From positions 11,924 to 75,923 of the forward strand of contig JBPOIU010000005.1 of NCBI GenBank assembly GCA_052034255.1: a stretch of DNA of 64,000 nt, given 5' to 3'. The stretch comes from JADJEK01 sp052034255. GTDB taxonomy: Bacteria; Planctomycetota; B15-G4; JADJEK01. The translations under genes and the position numbers were made by a program. A model generated the notes under the pieces. That model searched no databases, was not told the origin of the DNA, and saw nothing but the letters and a program-made list of their open reading frames with translations. Below are positions 43,629 through 52,661 of the stretch, one piece after another (positions within the stretch are counted from its first letter, which is position 1; each line of letters begins with the position of its first letter).

Positions 43629-44323
43629 GATCGCTCGTCTACGTGGTTCTCATCGCGTTGGCGGTCGCCGGGCCGGCGCTGTACCTCACGGTCGGCGGGA
43701 GCGCGCGCAAGCGCGCGGCGGACGCGACCGCGGCCGCACTCGCCGAGCGCGGGCAGGTCGCCGCGTTGATGAATGCCGACGCGCCGCCGTCCGCGGCTGC
43801 ATTGAAGGAGGCCGAAGCGGCGCTCCAGCAGCGACGCTCGACAGTCGACGGGCTGCGTGCGGCGATCGCGGCGGCGAAGCCTGCCGGCGGAGACGCGAGC
43901 TTGCGGGAACGAGCGCTCGCCCTCGGACTCGACGTGCCGGTGGTCGACTCGCTGTTGGCCGGGCTCGACGGACCCGGCGCGGTCTCGCGCCGCTTCGCGC
44001 TGGCCAGTGCGCTCGGCTCGATCGAACCCGACACGACCGTCGAACGTGTGCATTGCGGTTCGTTGCCCGAGGTCATCGCCGGTCTCGACGTCCAACGCTG
44101 GCGCATCGAACTCACTTTGGTCGCGCCAGTCGGCTCGATCGTCCGCAGCACCGAATCGCTGTGCGCCGGCGCGGACGATCGCGCGCCCGCGCTCCTGATC
44201 GGACTCGAGGCGTTGCGGTCGCGCGCCGACGAATGGGCGAAGCTCGCCGACGTCTTTGCCGAGCCGCCGCTCCGAGCACAGGTCACGGTCGACGTGCTGG
44301 TCGCCGACGGAGGTGCCCCTTGA
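43625..44323 (+). CDS. PilO-like inner-membrane protein
   Basis: This 232-residue protein has an N-terminal membrane anchor (LVYVVLIALAVAGPALYLTV, residues 4-23), a coiled coil to about residue 80, and a small alpha/beta domain at the C-terminus. This bitopic plan, together with its place between a PilM-PilN-like gene and a secretin, fits PilO or GspM. Sequence identity to any family was not established. Both ends overlap neighbours by 4 bp (ATGA upstream and TTGA downstream), so it is translationally coupled on both sides. Confidence 0.7.
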   Translation: MRSLVYVVLIALAVAGPALYLTVGGSARKRAADATAAALAERGQVAALMNADAPPSAAALKEAEAALQQRRSTVDGLRAAIAAAKPAGGDASLRERALALGLDVPVVDSLLAGLDGPGAVSRRFALASALGSIEPDTTVERVHCGSLPEVIAGLDVQRWRIELTLVAPVGSIVRSTESLCAGADDRAPALLIGLEALRSRADEWAKLADVFAEPPLRAQVTVDVLVADGGAP

Positions 44324-45351
44324 ACGCACCCCGGACCGACCGAATTCTGGTATTGACAGGCACTTGCCTCGTCCTTATATTTCTCGGCTTCGACCAGCTT
44401 GTGCATAAACTCTTGTCAGACAAGGGTTTAGGGGCGAGCGTCGCACCTGTCGCGGGCGGGATGAACGAAGGCGCCGAGAAGGCCTTCGTCGCCCTCGCGC
44501 AGGGTGGATTGCCTGGTGATCCGCGCGCGGCCTTCGCCTTTCAGCGCAGTGATCTCGAGTTCGTGGCGACGGCCACGTTCGAGCCCACCGAGCTCGCGAG
44601 CTTCGCCGATCACAAGCAGCGCGAACATCGGCTCGACCGCATGCTCGCTCCGCCTGTGGCGCTGCGTTGGAACCGCGGACCGACGGGCCTGCTCATCGAG
44701 TGGGACGGCAGTCCACGCAACGACGCAGTCGCAAGAGAGGTTGCGGACAACCCGTTGCTCAGGACGGGGTACCGCATATACCGGTGGCGCGCAGACCAAG
44801 AGCCTGCGGCCGTCGGCAAAGTTCCTCTGGACCAGACGTCCTTCCTCGATGCCGAGGTCGGCCTGCAGGGTGGGCGCGTGTTCTATTCGGTGGTGACGGT
44901 GCTCGAAGGAATGATCGGCAACCGCGACTCTCTCATCGAGAGTGAACGCTCCGACGTCCTCACCGTCGATCTCGAAGATCGATTCCAGTTGCGCGTCCTC
45001 TCGGGCGACGCGACTCAGGCAACGATCGAGGTCACCACCGATGGGCCCCTCGGCCCGCGCTCCATGGCGTTCCCAGTGAAGCCCGGCGCGGCGATCGGCG
45101 CGTTGGTTTCCGTGGACGGCATGCCGGCCGACTTCCAGACCGGACTCACGGTCACCGCAATCGAACTCGTTCCCGCGACGCGGGAAGAGCGCGTTCGTCA
45201 TCCCGTGTTCGCACCCGACGGATCGCGCGCGCGCGACGAGTCCGGGTTCGTCCATCGAGACGACGTTCGCACCGTCAATTTCGAACGAATCGTCGTCCGC
45301 TGCGTGGACGCCCGGGGATCGACCCGGACGCTCACGCTCGATCCGTCGTGA
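44320..45351 (+). CDS. Bitopic membrane protein in the PilP position, with an FN3-like region
   Basis: This 343-residue protein starts at TTG 44320, overlapping the preceding stop as TTGA. A membrane segment spans about residues 9-28. The periplasmic part contains ALRWNRGPTGLLIEWDGSP, YRIYRWRADQEP and FLDAEVGLQGGRVFYSVV, a spacing of Trp, Tyr and Val that resembles a fibronectin type III domain (about 105-200). PilP lipoproteins, which link the inner-membrane complex to the secretin, have a different fold, so this may be a functional replacement. The first 40 codons are AT-richer than their surroundings and contain a consensus promoter. Confidence 0.7.
   Translation: MNAPRTDRILVLTGTCLVLIFLGFDQLVHKLLSDKGLGASVAPVAGGMNEGAEKAFVALAQGGLPGDPRAAFAFQRSDLEFVATATFEPTELASFADHKQREHRLDRMLAPPVALRWNRGPTGLLIEWDGSPRNDAVAREVADNPLLRTGYRIYRWRADQEPAAVGKVPLDQTSFLDAEVGLQGGRVFYSVVTVLEGMIGNRDSLIESERSDVLTVDLEDRFQLRVLSGDATQATIEVTTDGPLGPRSMAFPVKPGAAIGALVSVDGMPADFQTGLTVTAIELVPATREERVRHPVFAPDGSRARDESGFVHRDDVRTVNFERIVVRCVDARGSTRTLTLDPS
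44353..44381 (+). promoter_or_regulatory. Internal consensus sigma-70 promoter inside the PilP-position gene
   Basis: TTGACA (44353-44358) and TATATT (44376-44381) are separated by exactly 17 bp, the best promoter match in the window. It lies in the codons of the membrane segment, so it could be a chance result of hydrophobic codons or a real internal start feeding the first secretin gene at 45428. Confidence 0.45.
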
Positions 45352-45427
45352 GACTCGAAACCGGGCGTCGCACGATGCCCGAACACACCGGACGCCGCCT
45401 CGTCGTCCGGCAGCAGGAGGAGATGCG

Positions 45428-47998
45428 ATGAAGCATCCGTTCTCAGTGGCCCTGCGGTCGATCGCGCTGATGGGCGCGGCCTCGCTCGCGATCTTCACCA
45501 CCGCGGGTTGCTCGTTGTTCCAGTCGCACGGCGACTCGACCGAACCGACGGAAGCGTCGGACGCGGCCGCGACGCCTGACGCTTCGATCCAGACGCCGGA
45601 CGCGTCGGCTGCCGCCGATGCGGGCGAGCGCCCGGACGTCCTGCTCGCGCAGGCGAAGCAGGCGGAACAGCAGGGCCAGCTCCAGGAAGCGCGAGCGACC
45701 TACGCTCGCGTGATCGAGATCGATCCCGGCAGCGACGTGGCGAAGGCCGGCTTCCGCGCCGTGTCCGCCACGCTCGGCATGGCGCAGGAGACCGAGGACG
45801 CGGTCGTCACCGCTGCCGAGGAAACGGCGCAGGTGCGCAAGGCCCAGCGTCGGATCGAGGCCGAGAGCAAGATCCTGCAGGGCGAAGCGGCGATGAACGC
45901 CGGCGAGTTCGAGAAGGCGATCACGTCGTTCGAAGACGCGCGCACGATCGTCCGCTGGTATCCGGATCTGCAGCAGGGCGACTTCACCGAGGAGTCGATC
46001 CTCGCGCGCATCGATCAGGCCCGCCGCAAGCAGGTCGATCAGGCGCGTCAGGAAGAGATCGCTCGCCAGACGCGCATCCAACGCGAACAGCAGGAGCGCG
46101 AACAGCAGGCGCAGGCCGAGGTCGAGTACCGCATCAACACGCTGTTCGACGCGGCCAATCGCTCGTACCAGGACGACCGCTACGCCGAGGCCGAGGCCTA
46201 TCTGCGTGAGATCCTGAGCCTGAACCCGACGAACGCGCATGCGTCGCGTCTGCTCGAACTCGCGACGAACGCCCGCATGCAGTCGCGCGATCGCGAACTG
46301 AAGAACACCTACAAGCGCGAATGGCGCCAGTTGTTCGACGAGCTGACCGCCGACATGCGCCCGCAGATCGACCCGTTCGAGTTCCCGAACGAGAAGGCTT
46401 GGCGCCAGATCTCCGAGCAGGGCCCGATCGCGTTCTCGGTCCAGGACGACCTGACGTCGCCGGAAGAGCGCGCGATCCTCGCCAAGCTCGCGGCCGTGCC
46501 GATCACGCTGTCGTTCAGCGACACGCCGCTCGGCGAAGTCGTGAACTGGTTCAAGACGGTCACCGGCGTCAACTTCATCGTGTCGCCGGCCGTCACGGCC
46601 GCGGAAGAGCCGCAGTTCTCGGTGGCCGCGGGCCCGATGCCGGCGGATGAGGCGCTGCGCCTCGTCCTCGACATCTCGTCGTCGCCGCTGAAGTACCGGA
46701 TCAAGGATGGCGTCGTTCAGATCATCGGTTCGGACGAGGCCGTCGGCGGCCAGCTGCTCGAGATCTACGACATCCGCGACTTGGCGAAGGTCATCACGAA
46801 CTTCCCGTCGAAGGACTTCAACCTCACCCCGTCGGGCTTCTCCGACGAGAGCACGGGCGTCGAAGTGCCGGAGCCGCAGCCGCTGATCCTCGAAGGCGAT
46901 CGCCTGGCCGAACTCATCAAGGCCAACATCTCGCCGGATTCGTGGACCGCGGATCCGAACAACACGATCCAGCCGGTCTCCGGCGCGCTCGTCGTCCGCC
47001 AGACGAAGGAAGTCCACGGCTTGATCGACACGTTGCTGCGCGACCTGCGTGAGAACGCGGGCACGCTGATCAACATCGAGAGCCGCTTCCTGACGGTCTA
47101 CGACACCTTCCTCGAGGACATCGGCGTCGACTTCCGCGGCCTCGGCCCGGATTCGGTCAACCCGGAAGCCAACATCCCGTCGGGCTTGGTGCTCGACGAC
47201 ATCGGCTCGATCCCGGACGGCTTCGGTACGCCGGGCTCGCCCTCGGGTTCGGGTACCGACAACGACGTCGGCGTGTTCTTCAGCGATGGCAACGAGGACA
47301 TCAAGGGTCGCGTCGAGAACCTCTACGACACGACGCTCGGCAACGACGAGTTCCAGAACTCGGGCGGCCTGTCGCTGCAAGCGACGTTCCTCGACGACAC
47401 GCTGGTCGAAGCGGTCCTGCGCGCGGTGTCGAAGTACGGCATGGCGAACATCGTCGACGCTCCGTCGCTGACGGTGTTCAACGGCCAGCGCGCGAACCTC
47501 AGCGTCATCAATCACGTCTCGTACGTGAAGGACTTCGACGTCGAGATCGCGCAGGCGTCGGTCATCGCGCAACCGATCGTCGACATCCTCCAGGACGGCG
47601 TCATCCTCGACGTCCGCCCGGTGGTCAGCTCGGACAAGCGGTTCATCACGATGGAACTGCGTCCGACGGTCGCCCTGTTGAAGCGCCCGATCGACACGTT
47701 CTCGACGACGCTCGCGATCGGCTCGCCGGTCAACATCGAGCTCCCGACCATCAACATCCAGCGTGCGCGCACGACGGTTCACATGCCGGACGGCTCGACG
47801 CTGATGATCGGTGGCTGGAAGATCATCGATGACCAGGATCTCGATTCGGGCATCCCGTTCCTCAACAAGGTGCCGATCCTGAACTTCTTCGTCTCGCGCA
47901 AGGGCAAGTTCCTCGAGAAGAAGAAGCTGGTCGTGCTGGTCCGCGCGAAGATCTGGATCCCCGAAGAGCACGAGCCCGTGCTCGGAATGGCTCGCTGA
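45428..47998 (+). CDS. Lipoprotein secretin (GspD/PilQ type), paralogue 1
   Basis: This 856-residue outer-membrane channel protein has a lipoprotein signal (LAIFTTAGC, lipid-modified Cys28). An Ala/Asp/Pro-rich linker, TPR-like helices (about 70-110 and 225-275) and a charged coiled coil follow. N-domains span about 350-560, including LGEVVNWFKTVTGVNFIVSP, typical of the secretin STN/N0-like fold. The secretin core (about 560-850) has LEDIGVDFRGLGP, DGVILDVRPVVSSDKRFIT, MPDGSTLMIGGWK, NKVPILNFFVSRK and KKLVVLVRAKI. GGAGGAG lies 5 nt before the ATG. It closes the PilM/N/O/P-like operon and is followed by a 13-bp hairpin. It is paralogous to the secretin at 57514. Confidence 0.9.
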   Translation: MKHPFSVALRSIALMGAASLAIFTTAGCSLFQSHGDSTEPTEASDAAATPDASIQTPDASAAADAGERPDVLLAQAKQAEQQGQLQEARATYARVIEIDPGSDVAKAGFRAVSATLGMAQETEDAVVTAAEETAQVRKAQRRIEAESKILQGEAAMNAGEFEKAITSFEDARTIVRWYPDLQQGDFTEESILARIDQARRKQVDQARQEEIARQTRIQREQQEREQQAQAEVEYRINTLFDAANRSYQDDRYAEAEAYLREILSLNPTNAHASRLLELATNARMQSRDRELKNTYKREWRQLFDELTADMRPQIDPFEFPNEKAWRQISEQGPIAFSVQDDLTSPEERAILAKLAAVPITLSFSDTPLGEVVNWFKTVTGVNFIVSPAVTAAEEPQFSVAAGPMPADEALRLVLDISSSPLKYRIKDGVVQIIGSDEAVGGQLLEIYDIRDLAKVITNFPSKDFNLTPSGFSDESTGVEVPEPQPLILEGDRLAELIKANISPDSWTADPNNTIQPVSGALVVRQTKEVHGLIDTLLRDLRENAGTLINIESRFLTVYDTFLEDIGVDFRGLGPDSVNPEANIPSGLVLDDIGSIPDGFGTPGSPSGSGTDNDVGVFFSDGNEDIKGRVENLYDTTLGNDEFQNSGGLSLQATFLDDTLVEAVLRAVSKYGMANIVDAPSLTVFNGQRANLSVINHVSYVKDFDVEIAQASVIAQPIVDILQDGVILDVRPVVSSDKRFITMELRPTVALLKRPIDTFSTTLAIGSPVNIELPTINIQRARTTVHMPDGSTLMIGGWKIIDDQDLDSGIPFLNKVPILNFFVSRKGKFLEKKKLVVLVRAKIWIPEEHEPVLGMAR

Positions 47999-48026
47999 TC
48001 GTCGACGCAACGTCCGAACGGACACC

Positions 48027-48060
48027 GCGGCGCGCCACCTCGCGAGGGGTGGCGCGCCGC
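48027..48060 (+). terminator. 13-bp GC hairpin after the first secretin gene
   Basis: GCGGCGCGCCACC at 48027-48039 pairs perfectly with 48048-48060 across an 8-nt loop. The following bases are GTGCGTTT, so the T-run is weak. It sits 29 bp after the stop codon and probably ends the pilM-like to secretin transcript. Confidence 0.65.
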
Positions 48061-48336
48061 GTGCGTTTCCACCACGACGCGCTGAAGCGGTTGCCGCGAT
48101 GGAGTGGGGATCGAGTGCGGCCGCGCGTGGGTCTCGAGCACCGATCCCCTCTCGGAGAACGAACCGGATCTTCCTCCGACTGAACCTGGACTCCCCCGTT
48201 ACGTTCGGCCAGGAGAACAGGTAGTTTCCCGATCTTCGTCGGCCCGGCCGAACTCGGTCGGGGAACTCGGCTCGCGGGACGAACTCCGCCGTCCCGTGCG
48301 TGCTCGAAACGCGTGCGGAGTCCCAGCCTCGGTCCC
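48061..48336. other. Gene-free spacer before the 994-aa exported TPR gene
   Basis: No gene is seen here. ACTCCGC near 48265 could pair with GCGGAGT near 48315 to form a weak leader hairpin just before the ATG. A TAGTTT hexamer near 48223 is a possible -10, but its -35 is poor. Confidence 0.3.
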
Positions 48337-51321
48337 ATGCGCAACCTCCCCATCGTCGCGTCGTTCCTCACGCTGACCGCCGTCGCTTGCCCGTGGGCGT
48401 CGTCCACCGCGCGCGCCGCGGAACAGACCGCCGAGCAGAAGCATCAGAACCTGCTCGACGACATCGCGTATTCACGGGACATCGCGCGCTACCGGTACTT
48501 CGACCTCGCCGTCGAATGGCTGTCGACGATCGAGAAGCGCGGCGACCTCGACGCGGAATCGAAGTCCGAGGTGTTGCTGGCGAAGGCGACGATCGCGCGC
48601 CTCGCGTCCGACTACGCGCTGACGCGCGCCGAGCGACAGAAGTACTTCGACGAGGGCATCAAGAACTACAACGACGCGCTGGCATCGATGGACACGACGA
48701 TGAACACTCGTCGCGGTGAAGCCGTCGTGACCGGACTCGCGTCATTGCTGGTGTCGAAGGGCAAGTTCTACTCCGACGACGTCGCGACGCTGCGCTCGCA
48801 GGGGAAGCTCGAGGAGATGAAGGCCGCGCGCACCACGGCCGAAGAATCGTTCAAGGAAGCGGTGAAGACGCTGAACGCCGCAGTCGTCGAACTCGATGGC
48901 CGCGTCGAGGACGAGGATCTCTCCGAGGCGGACCGGACCAAGATCCAGGACCTCGCGCTGTTCGGTCGGTTCCACAAGGGGGAGGCCTACTACACGTGGG
49001 CCATGCTCTACGAGAACCAGGACTTCAACCGCGAGGACTACCTGAAGAAGACGACCGAGGTTCTCGAGGAGTTCATCTGGAGCGCCGGCGACGAGAACTT
49101 CTTCACGGTCTACGCCTACTACTACATGGGCATGTCCGAGTTCGAACTCGGCAAGATCGATGTCGACCACGCTCCGGATCACGACGAGAAGGCGCTCGCG
49201 TCGCTGACGCACATCTTCTCGGAGTCGGGCATCGACTTCACGCGACTGGCCGCTCTCGGCGACGACGAGCGCGAGTTCGTCCAGGAAGTCGCCGAGAAGG
49301 CGTATCTCGGATGCTGCCAGCTCTATCGCAACGCCGCGAACCGCTACGAGCAGTCGTCGACGATCGCGGACACGGACGACCTCACCGAGCAGGCACGCAA
49401 GTACCTCGTCGTGAAGGAAGGCGATTCCGACGCTGCGTGGAAAGCCGGCGCGCCGGTGTTCAAGCCCGCGATCGTCACCGCGCTGCGATCCGCGGCGGTC
49501 GACATGATCGAGCGCCTCGAGAAGAACGTCGCCGACAACAAGCTGACGTTCGGACCGATGGGCCACTATGCGCGTCTCGAGAAGGCGCGCGCGATGGCGG
49601 ACCGCGGCGATGCGGCAGGCGCGATGACGGTGGTCAAGGAAGTCGTCGAGAAGAACTCGGACAACATCGTGGGCTACGACGGCGGCATCCTGCTCGCCGA
49701 GTTGTCGCAGGAGTCCGGCTCGGGCTCGCAACCTCCGTCCGTTCTGACGCTGATCGCTCAGGGCTTCGTGTCCGACGGCAAGGTGCCCGAGGCGATCGCC
49801 GCGTACCACCAAGTCATCGACGCGTGCAAGACGCCGGAAGACCAGAAGCAATTCGGTGCTCCGGCGTGGCTCCAGATCGGCCGTGGCTACGACAGCGTCT
49901 CGCGCTTCCTCGAAGCGTCGCTCGCATACGAAGAAGGCATGGGCTACGCGCAAAAGGCCGGTGACGAGGAAAACCTCGCCGAACTCGCGACCAGCGCCTA
50001 CTCGGCCTGGGATCGTCGCTTCCGGGAGACGAAGGACGAGTTCGACCAGAATCAGCGCAATCGCGTGCGCAAGATCGTCACCGACCTCAACCTGTCGGCG
50101 GATCTCCAGTACTTCACGGCCCGCGAGGCGTACTCGAATGCGGGCGCGATGAAGGCCGGCGCCGAACGCGACACTGCGTTCAAGGCAGCTCGCGACGAGT
50201 TCAAGAAGGTCGCGGAAGACAGCCAGTACTACGAACGCGCACTCGTCTATCAGGCGCGCTGCGTCGCCGCGACGAAGGACATCGCCGGCGCGATCAAGGT
50301 CTTCGAATCACTGTTCGCGCGCGCCAAGGACCCAAAGTTCGCGACCGCGCTCGACAAGAAGAAGGACTACCAGCGCGACGTCGCGCTCGCGGAGGCAACG
50401 TTCTATCAAGCCGACGCATTGCTCGACGTCGGTCGCTTCGAAGACGTCCTGAAGTCGCTCGACGGCTACGAGACGAAGTACTCGAAGCAGTCGGCGTTCT
50501 ATCCGAGCGTCGAGCTCTACCGCGTGCGCGCGCTCGTGGGCCTGAAGCGATTCGCGGACGCCGAAGCGCTGGTGTCGAAGATGGCCTCGCAGTACGCGAA
50601 CGACAGCGCGACCACGAACGCGTACGCGGAGATCGCCAAGGGGTTCTACGCGGCGTTCGACGCGATCAAGGAAGACACGGCTGAGAAGAAGACGCTCGAG
50701 CGGAAGACGGCGGACTACTTCGCACTGCACAACGAGCGCACGGGCTTCGCTTCGTTCACGAACCTGAAGAACGTCGCGCTGTGGTACGCCGACCTCGGCG
50801 AACTGAAGCTCGCGGAAGACAACTTCCGCCGGCTGTTCGACAAGTTCGGCAAGAACCCGGCGCAACAGAAAGAGCTGCGCGACGTGAAGCACGCGTTCGC
50901 CGCCACGCTGAATCGCGGCGACAAGTTCGCCGAAGCCGAACCGCTGTGGCGCGACGTCTATGCGTTCAAGCCGAAGGACCGCGGCGTGGTGCGCGAATTC
51001 GCGCGCTGCCTCGGCGGCTACCTGCGCGAAGAAGGCAACGTCTACAAGGAGATCACGGGCGTCGGCAAATACTCCGAGGCTCGCGAACTCGACGTGAAAC
51101 TGCTGAAGGGCATCGAAGATGCGGGTGAGAAGAACTCGCCCGACTACTGGCAGGCTCGCGTCGATTACTTCTTCCACTTGTCGATGGAAGGACGCCAGGA
51201 TCCCAACGCGAAGCAGCAGGCATTGGCGCTGTTCAAGAACTGGGATGCTCTGAACCCCGATCTCGGCGGTGAGAAGACCGCGAAGATGCTGAGGCGACTC
51301 AACGCCGAAAATCAGCGCTGA
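48337..51321 (+). CDS. Large exported TPR protein
   Basis: This 994-residue protein has a signal peptide (FLTLTAVACPWASSTARAA, cleavage before EQTAEQ) and is otherwise a long helical TPR-like solenoid rich in Lys, Glu and Asp. Examples are YYYMGMSEFELGKIDVD, APAWLQIGRGYDSVSRFLEA, RFEDVLKSLDGYETKYSKQ and LGELKLAEDNFRRLFDKFG. Such periplasmic solenoids scaffold envelope machines. It lies between the first secretin and the exbB/exbD genes. A role as periplasmic partner of the ExbB-ExbD motor or the secretin is an inference from position. Confidence 0.88.
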   Translation: MRNLPIVASFLTLTAVACPWASSTARAAEQTAEQKHQNLLDDIAYSRDIARYRYFDLAVEWLSTIEKRGDLDAESKSEVLLAKATIARLASDYALTRAERQKYFDEGIKNYNDALASMDTTMNTRRGEAVVTGLASLLVSKGKFYSDDVATLRSQGKLEEMKAARTTAEESFKEAVKTLNAAVVELDGRVEDEDLSEADRTKIQDLALFGRFHKGEAYYTWAMLYENQDFNREDYLKKTTEVLEEFIWSAGDENFFTVYAYYYMGMSEFELGKIDVDHAPDHDEKALASLTHIFSESGIDFTRLAALGDDEREFVQEVAEKAYLGCCQLYRNAANRYEQSSTIADTDDLTEQARKYLVVKEGDSDAAWKAGAPVFKPAIVTALRSAAVDMIERLEKNVADNKLTFGPMGHYARLEKARAMADRGDAAGAMTVVKEVVEKNSDNIVGYDGGILLAELSQESGSGSQPPSVLTLIAQGFVSDGKVPEAIAAYHQVIDACKTPEDQKQFGAPAWLQIGRGYDSVSRFLEASLAYEEGMGYAQKAGDEENLAELATSAYSAWDRRFRETKDEFDQNQRNRVRKIVTDLNLSADLQYFTAREAYSNAGAMKAGAERDTAFKAARDEFKKVAEDSQYYERALVYQARCVAATKDIAGAIKVFESLFARAKDPKFATALDKKKDYQRDVALAEATFYQADALLDVGRFEDVLKSLDGYETKYSKQSAFYPSVELYRVRALVGLKRFADAEALVSKMASQYANDSATTNAYAEIAKGFYAAFDAIKEDTAEKKTLERKTADYFALHNERTGFASFTNLKNVALWYADLGELKLAEDNFRRLFDKFGKNPAQQKELRDVKHAFAATLNRGDKFAEAEPLWRDVYAFKPKDRGVVREFARCLGGYLREEGNVYKEITGVGKYSEARELDVKLLKGIEDAGEKNSPDYWQARVDYFFHLSMEGRQDPNAKQQALALFKNWDALNPDLGGEKTAKMLRRLNAENQR

Positions 51322-51386
51322 GTCCGTTCCGTTCGTTACGCGCTTCGTCGCGCGGCCTAACCTTGGGCCGCGCGACGGTGCGCGCG

Positions 51387-51415
51387 TTGACACTCTTTTT
51401 CCAAGGCCCTAGCAT
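51387..51415 (+). promoter_or_regulatory. Near-consensus sigma-70 promoter before the TPR-exbB-exbD unit
   Basis: TTGACA (51387-51392) and TAGCAT (51410-51415) are separated by exactly 17 bp. Transcription would start near 51422, about 50 nt before the ATG at 51471. It separates the exbB/exbD unit from the 994-aa TPR gene. Confidence 0.7.
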
Positions 51416-51470
51416 GCGCCGCTCATTTCGAATCCGTCGCGACGTCGAACCCAGGGAATCCACGCGGCTC

Positions 51471-52595
51471 ATGATCAGGACTCCGCTCGTTCGCGCGGTG
51501 GGCGCTGGCGCCCTTCTCCTTCTCACGGGACTCGCGTTCGCGGCTCCTGCGGACCGCATCTACCGAACGACCGGTGGTCGAGCGGTCGTCGTCGACTCGG
51601 TGACCTCGGACCAATGGGACGAGGTGAAGTACAAGAAGGGCGCGAACGACCTCAACTTCCCGGGCATGACCGTGCGCTCGATCGAGTACGGCGACACGCC
51701 GGAGTCGTTCACGGTCGCACTGCAAAAGCGCGACGCCGGGGAGTACGAGAACGCAGTGTCCTTGCTGAAGGCCGCGCAGAGCGACGGCAAGGTTCGTCCC
51801 TGGATCAAAGTCGCCGCGCCGCTCGAGATCGCGAAGACGTATTTGGCCTGGGGCGGCAAGGACAAGAGCAAGTTCGACCTCGCCGTGAAGGCATTCGACG
51901 AGGCGCTGGCCGCGAACGCGAAGTCGCGCTTGCGCCCGGAGATCCTCGCTGGTCGCGCGCAAGCGAACCTGGGCGCTGGGCACCTCGACGCCGCGATCAA
52001 GGACTACGAAGCGCTCGAAAAAGAGGCGTACGACAACAAGTACGGAGTTCGCTGGGAGCTCCGCGCTCTCGCCGAGAAGGCAGCTGCGCTCGACGACGGC
52101 GGCAAGGGCGACGAAGCGAAGCGTGAGTACGGTCGCCTCGAGAAGAGCGCGCGCGGTTTCACGGGCAACGCCGAACTCGACGCGGCCGACAAGGCCTTCG
52201 CCGCCGAGATGGCGGGTGTCGCTCGCCTGGCGCAGGGTCGCGTGATGATCCGCGACAACAAGGCGGCGGACGCGGAACGCTTCTTCGACCAGATCGTCAA
52301 GGACGCGAACGAGGTCGAGCCCGTCCGCGCATCCGCGCTGGTCGGCAAGGGTGAAGCCCTGCACAAGCTCGGCAAGCTCAAGGACGCTCAATTCTGCCTC
52401 GCGCAGGTGCGCATCAAGTACGCCTCCGCGGCGGACGCGGTGGCGGAGGCCACCTATCGCCTGGGTCTCGTTTCCCTTGATCTCGGCGCCGCCGAGCCGA
52501 AGGGTGCGAAGCTCGCGCAAGACTATTTCCTCGAGGTCGTCAGCCGGTTCGGATCGAGCCGGTGGGCGCGTCTCGCTCAAGACAAGTTGCGCTGA
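51471..52595 (+). CDS. Exported TPR protein preceding exbB
   Basis: This 374-residue protein has a signal peptide (AVGAGALLLLTGLAFAAP, cleavage near residue 22). An N-terminal beta-rich segment (GGRAVVVDSVTSDQWDEVKY) is followed by TPR-like repeats, including AAPLEIAKTYLAWGGKDKSK, GAGHLDAAIKDYEALEKEAY and KGEALHKLGKLKDAQFCLAQ. The end, YRLGLVSLDLG to RWARLAQDKL, resembles YbgF/CpoB-type TPR ends, which accompany Tol-Pal motors. The ATG at 51471 begins the signal; upstream in-frame codons fall in the promoter. It starts the exbB-exbD1-exbD2 unit. Confidence 0.86.
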   Translation: MIRTPLVRAVGAGALLLLTGLAFAAPADRIYRTTGGRAVVVDSVTSDQWDEVKYKKGANDLNFPGMTVRSIEYGDTPESFTVALQKRDAGEYENAVSLLKAAQSDGKVRPWIKVAAPLEIAKTYLAWGGKDKSKFDLAVKAFDEALAANAKSRLRPEILAGRAQANLGAGHLDAAIKDYEALEKEAYDNKYGVRWELRALAEKAAALDDGGKGDEAKREYGRLEKSARGFTGNAELDAADKAFAAEMAGVARLAQGRVMIRDNKAADAERFFDQIVKDANEVEPVRASALVGKGEALHKLGKLKDAQFCLAQVRIKYASAADAVAEATYRLGLVSLDLGAAEPKGAKLAQDYFLEVVSRFGSSRWARLAQDKLR

Positions 52596-52661
52596 TCCAC
52601 AGCGCGTGTTGGTCCGACCCTGTCTGTCTGTGAAACTCGGATCCTGTCGGAGGCTTCGTTC

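Noticed and set aside
45443..48025. Long minus-strand open frame opposite the first secretin
   Set aside because: It is a mirror frame of a well-supported gene with Arg/Asp/Leu-rich composition. The same reasoning removes the antisense frames at 33092-36886 and 57007-59772.
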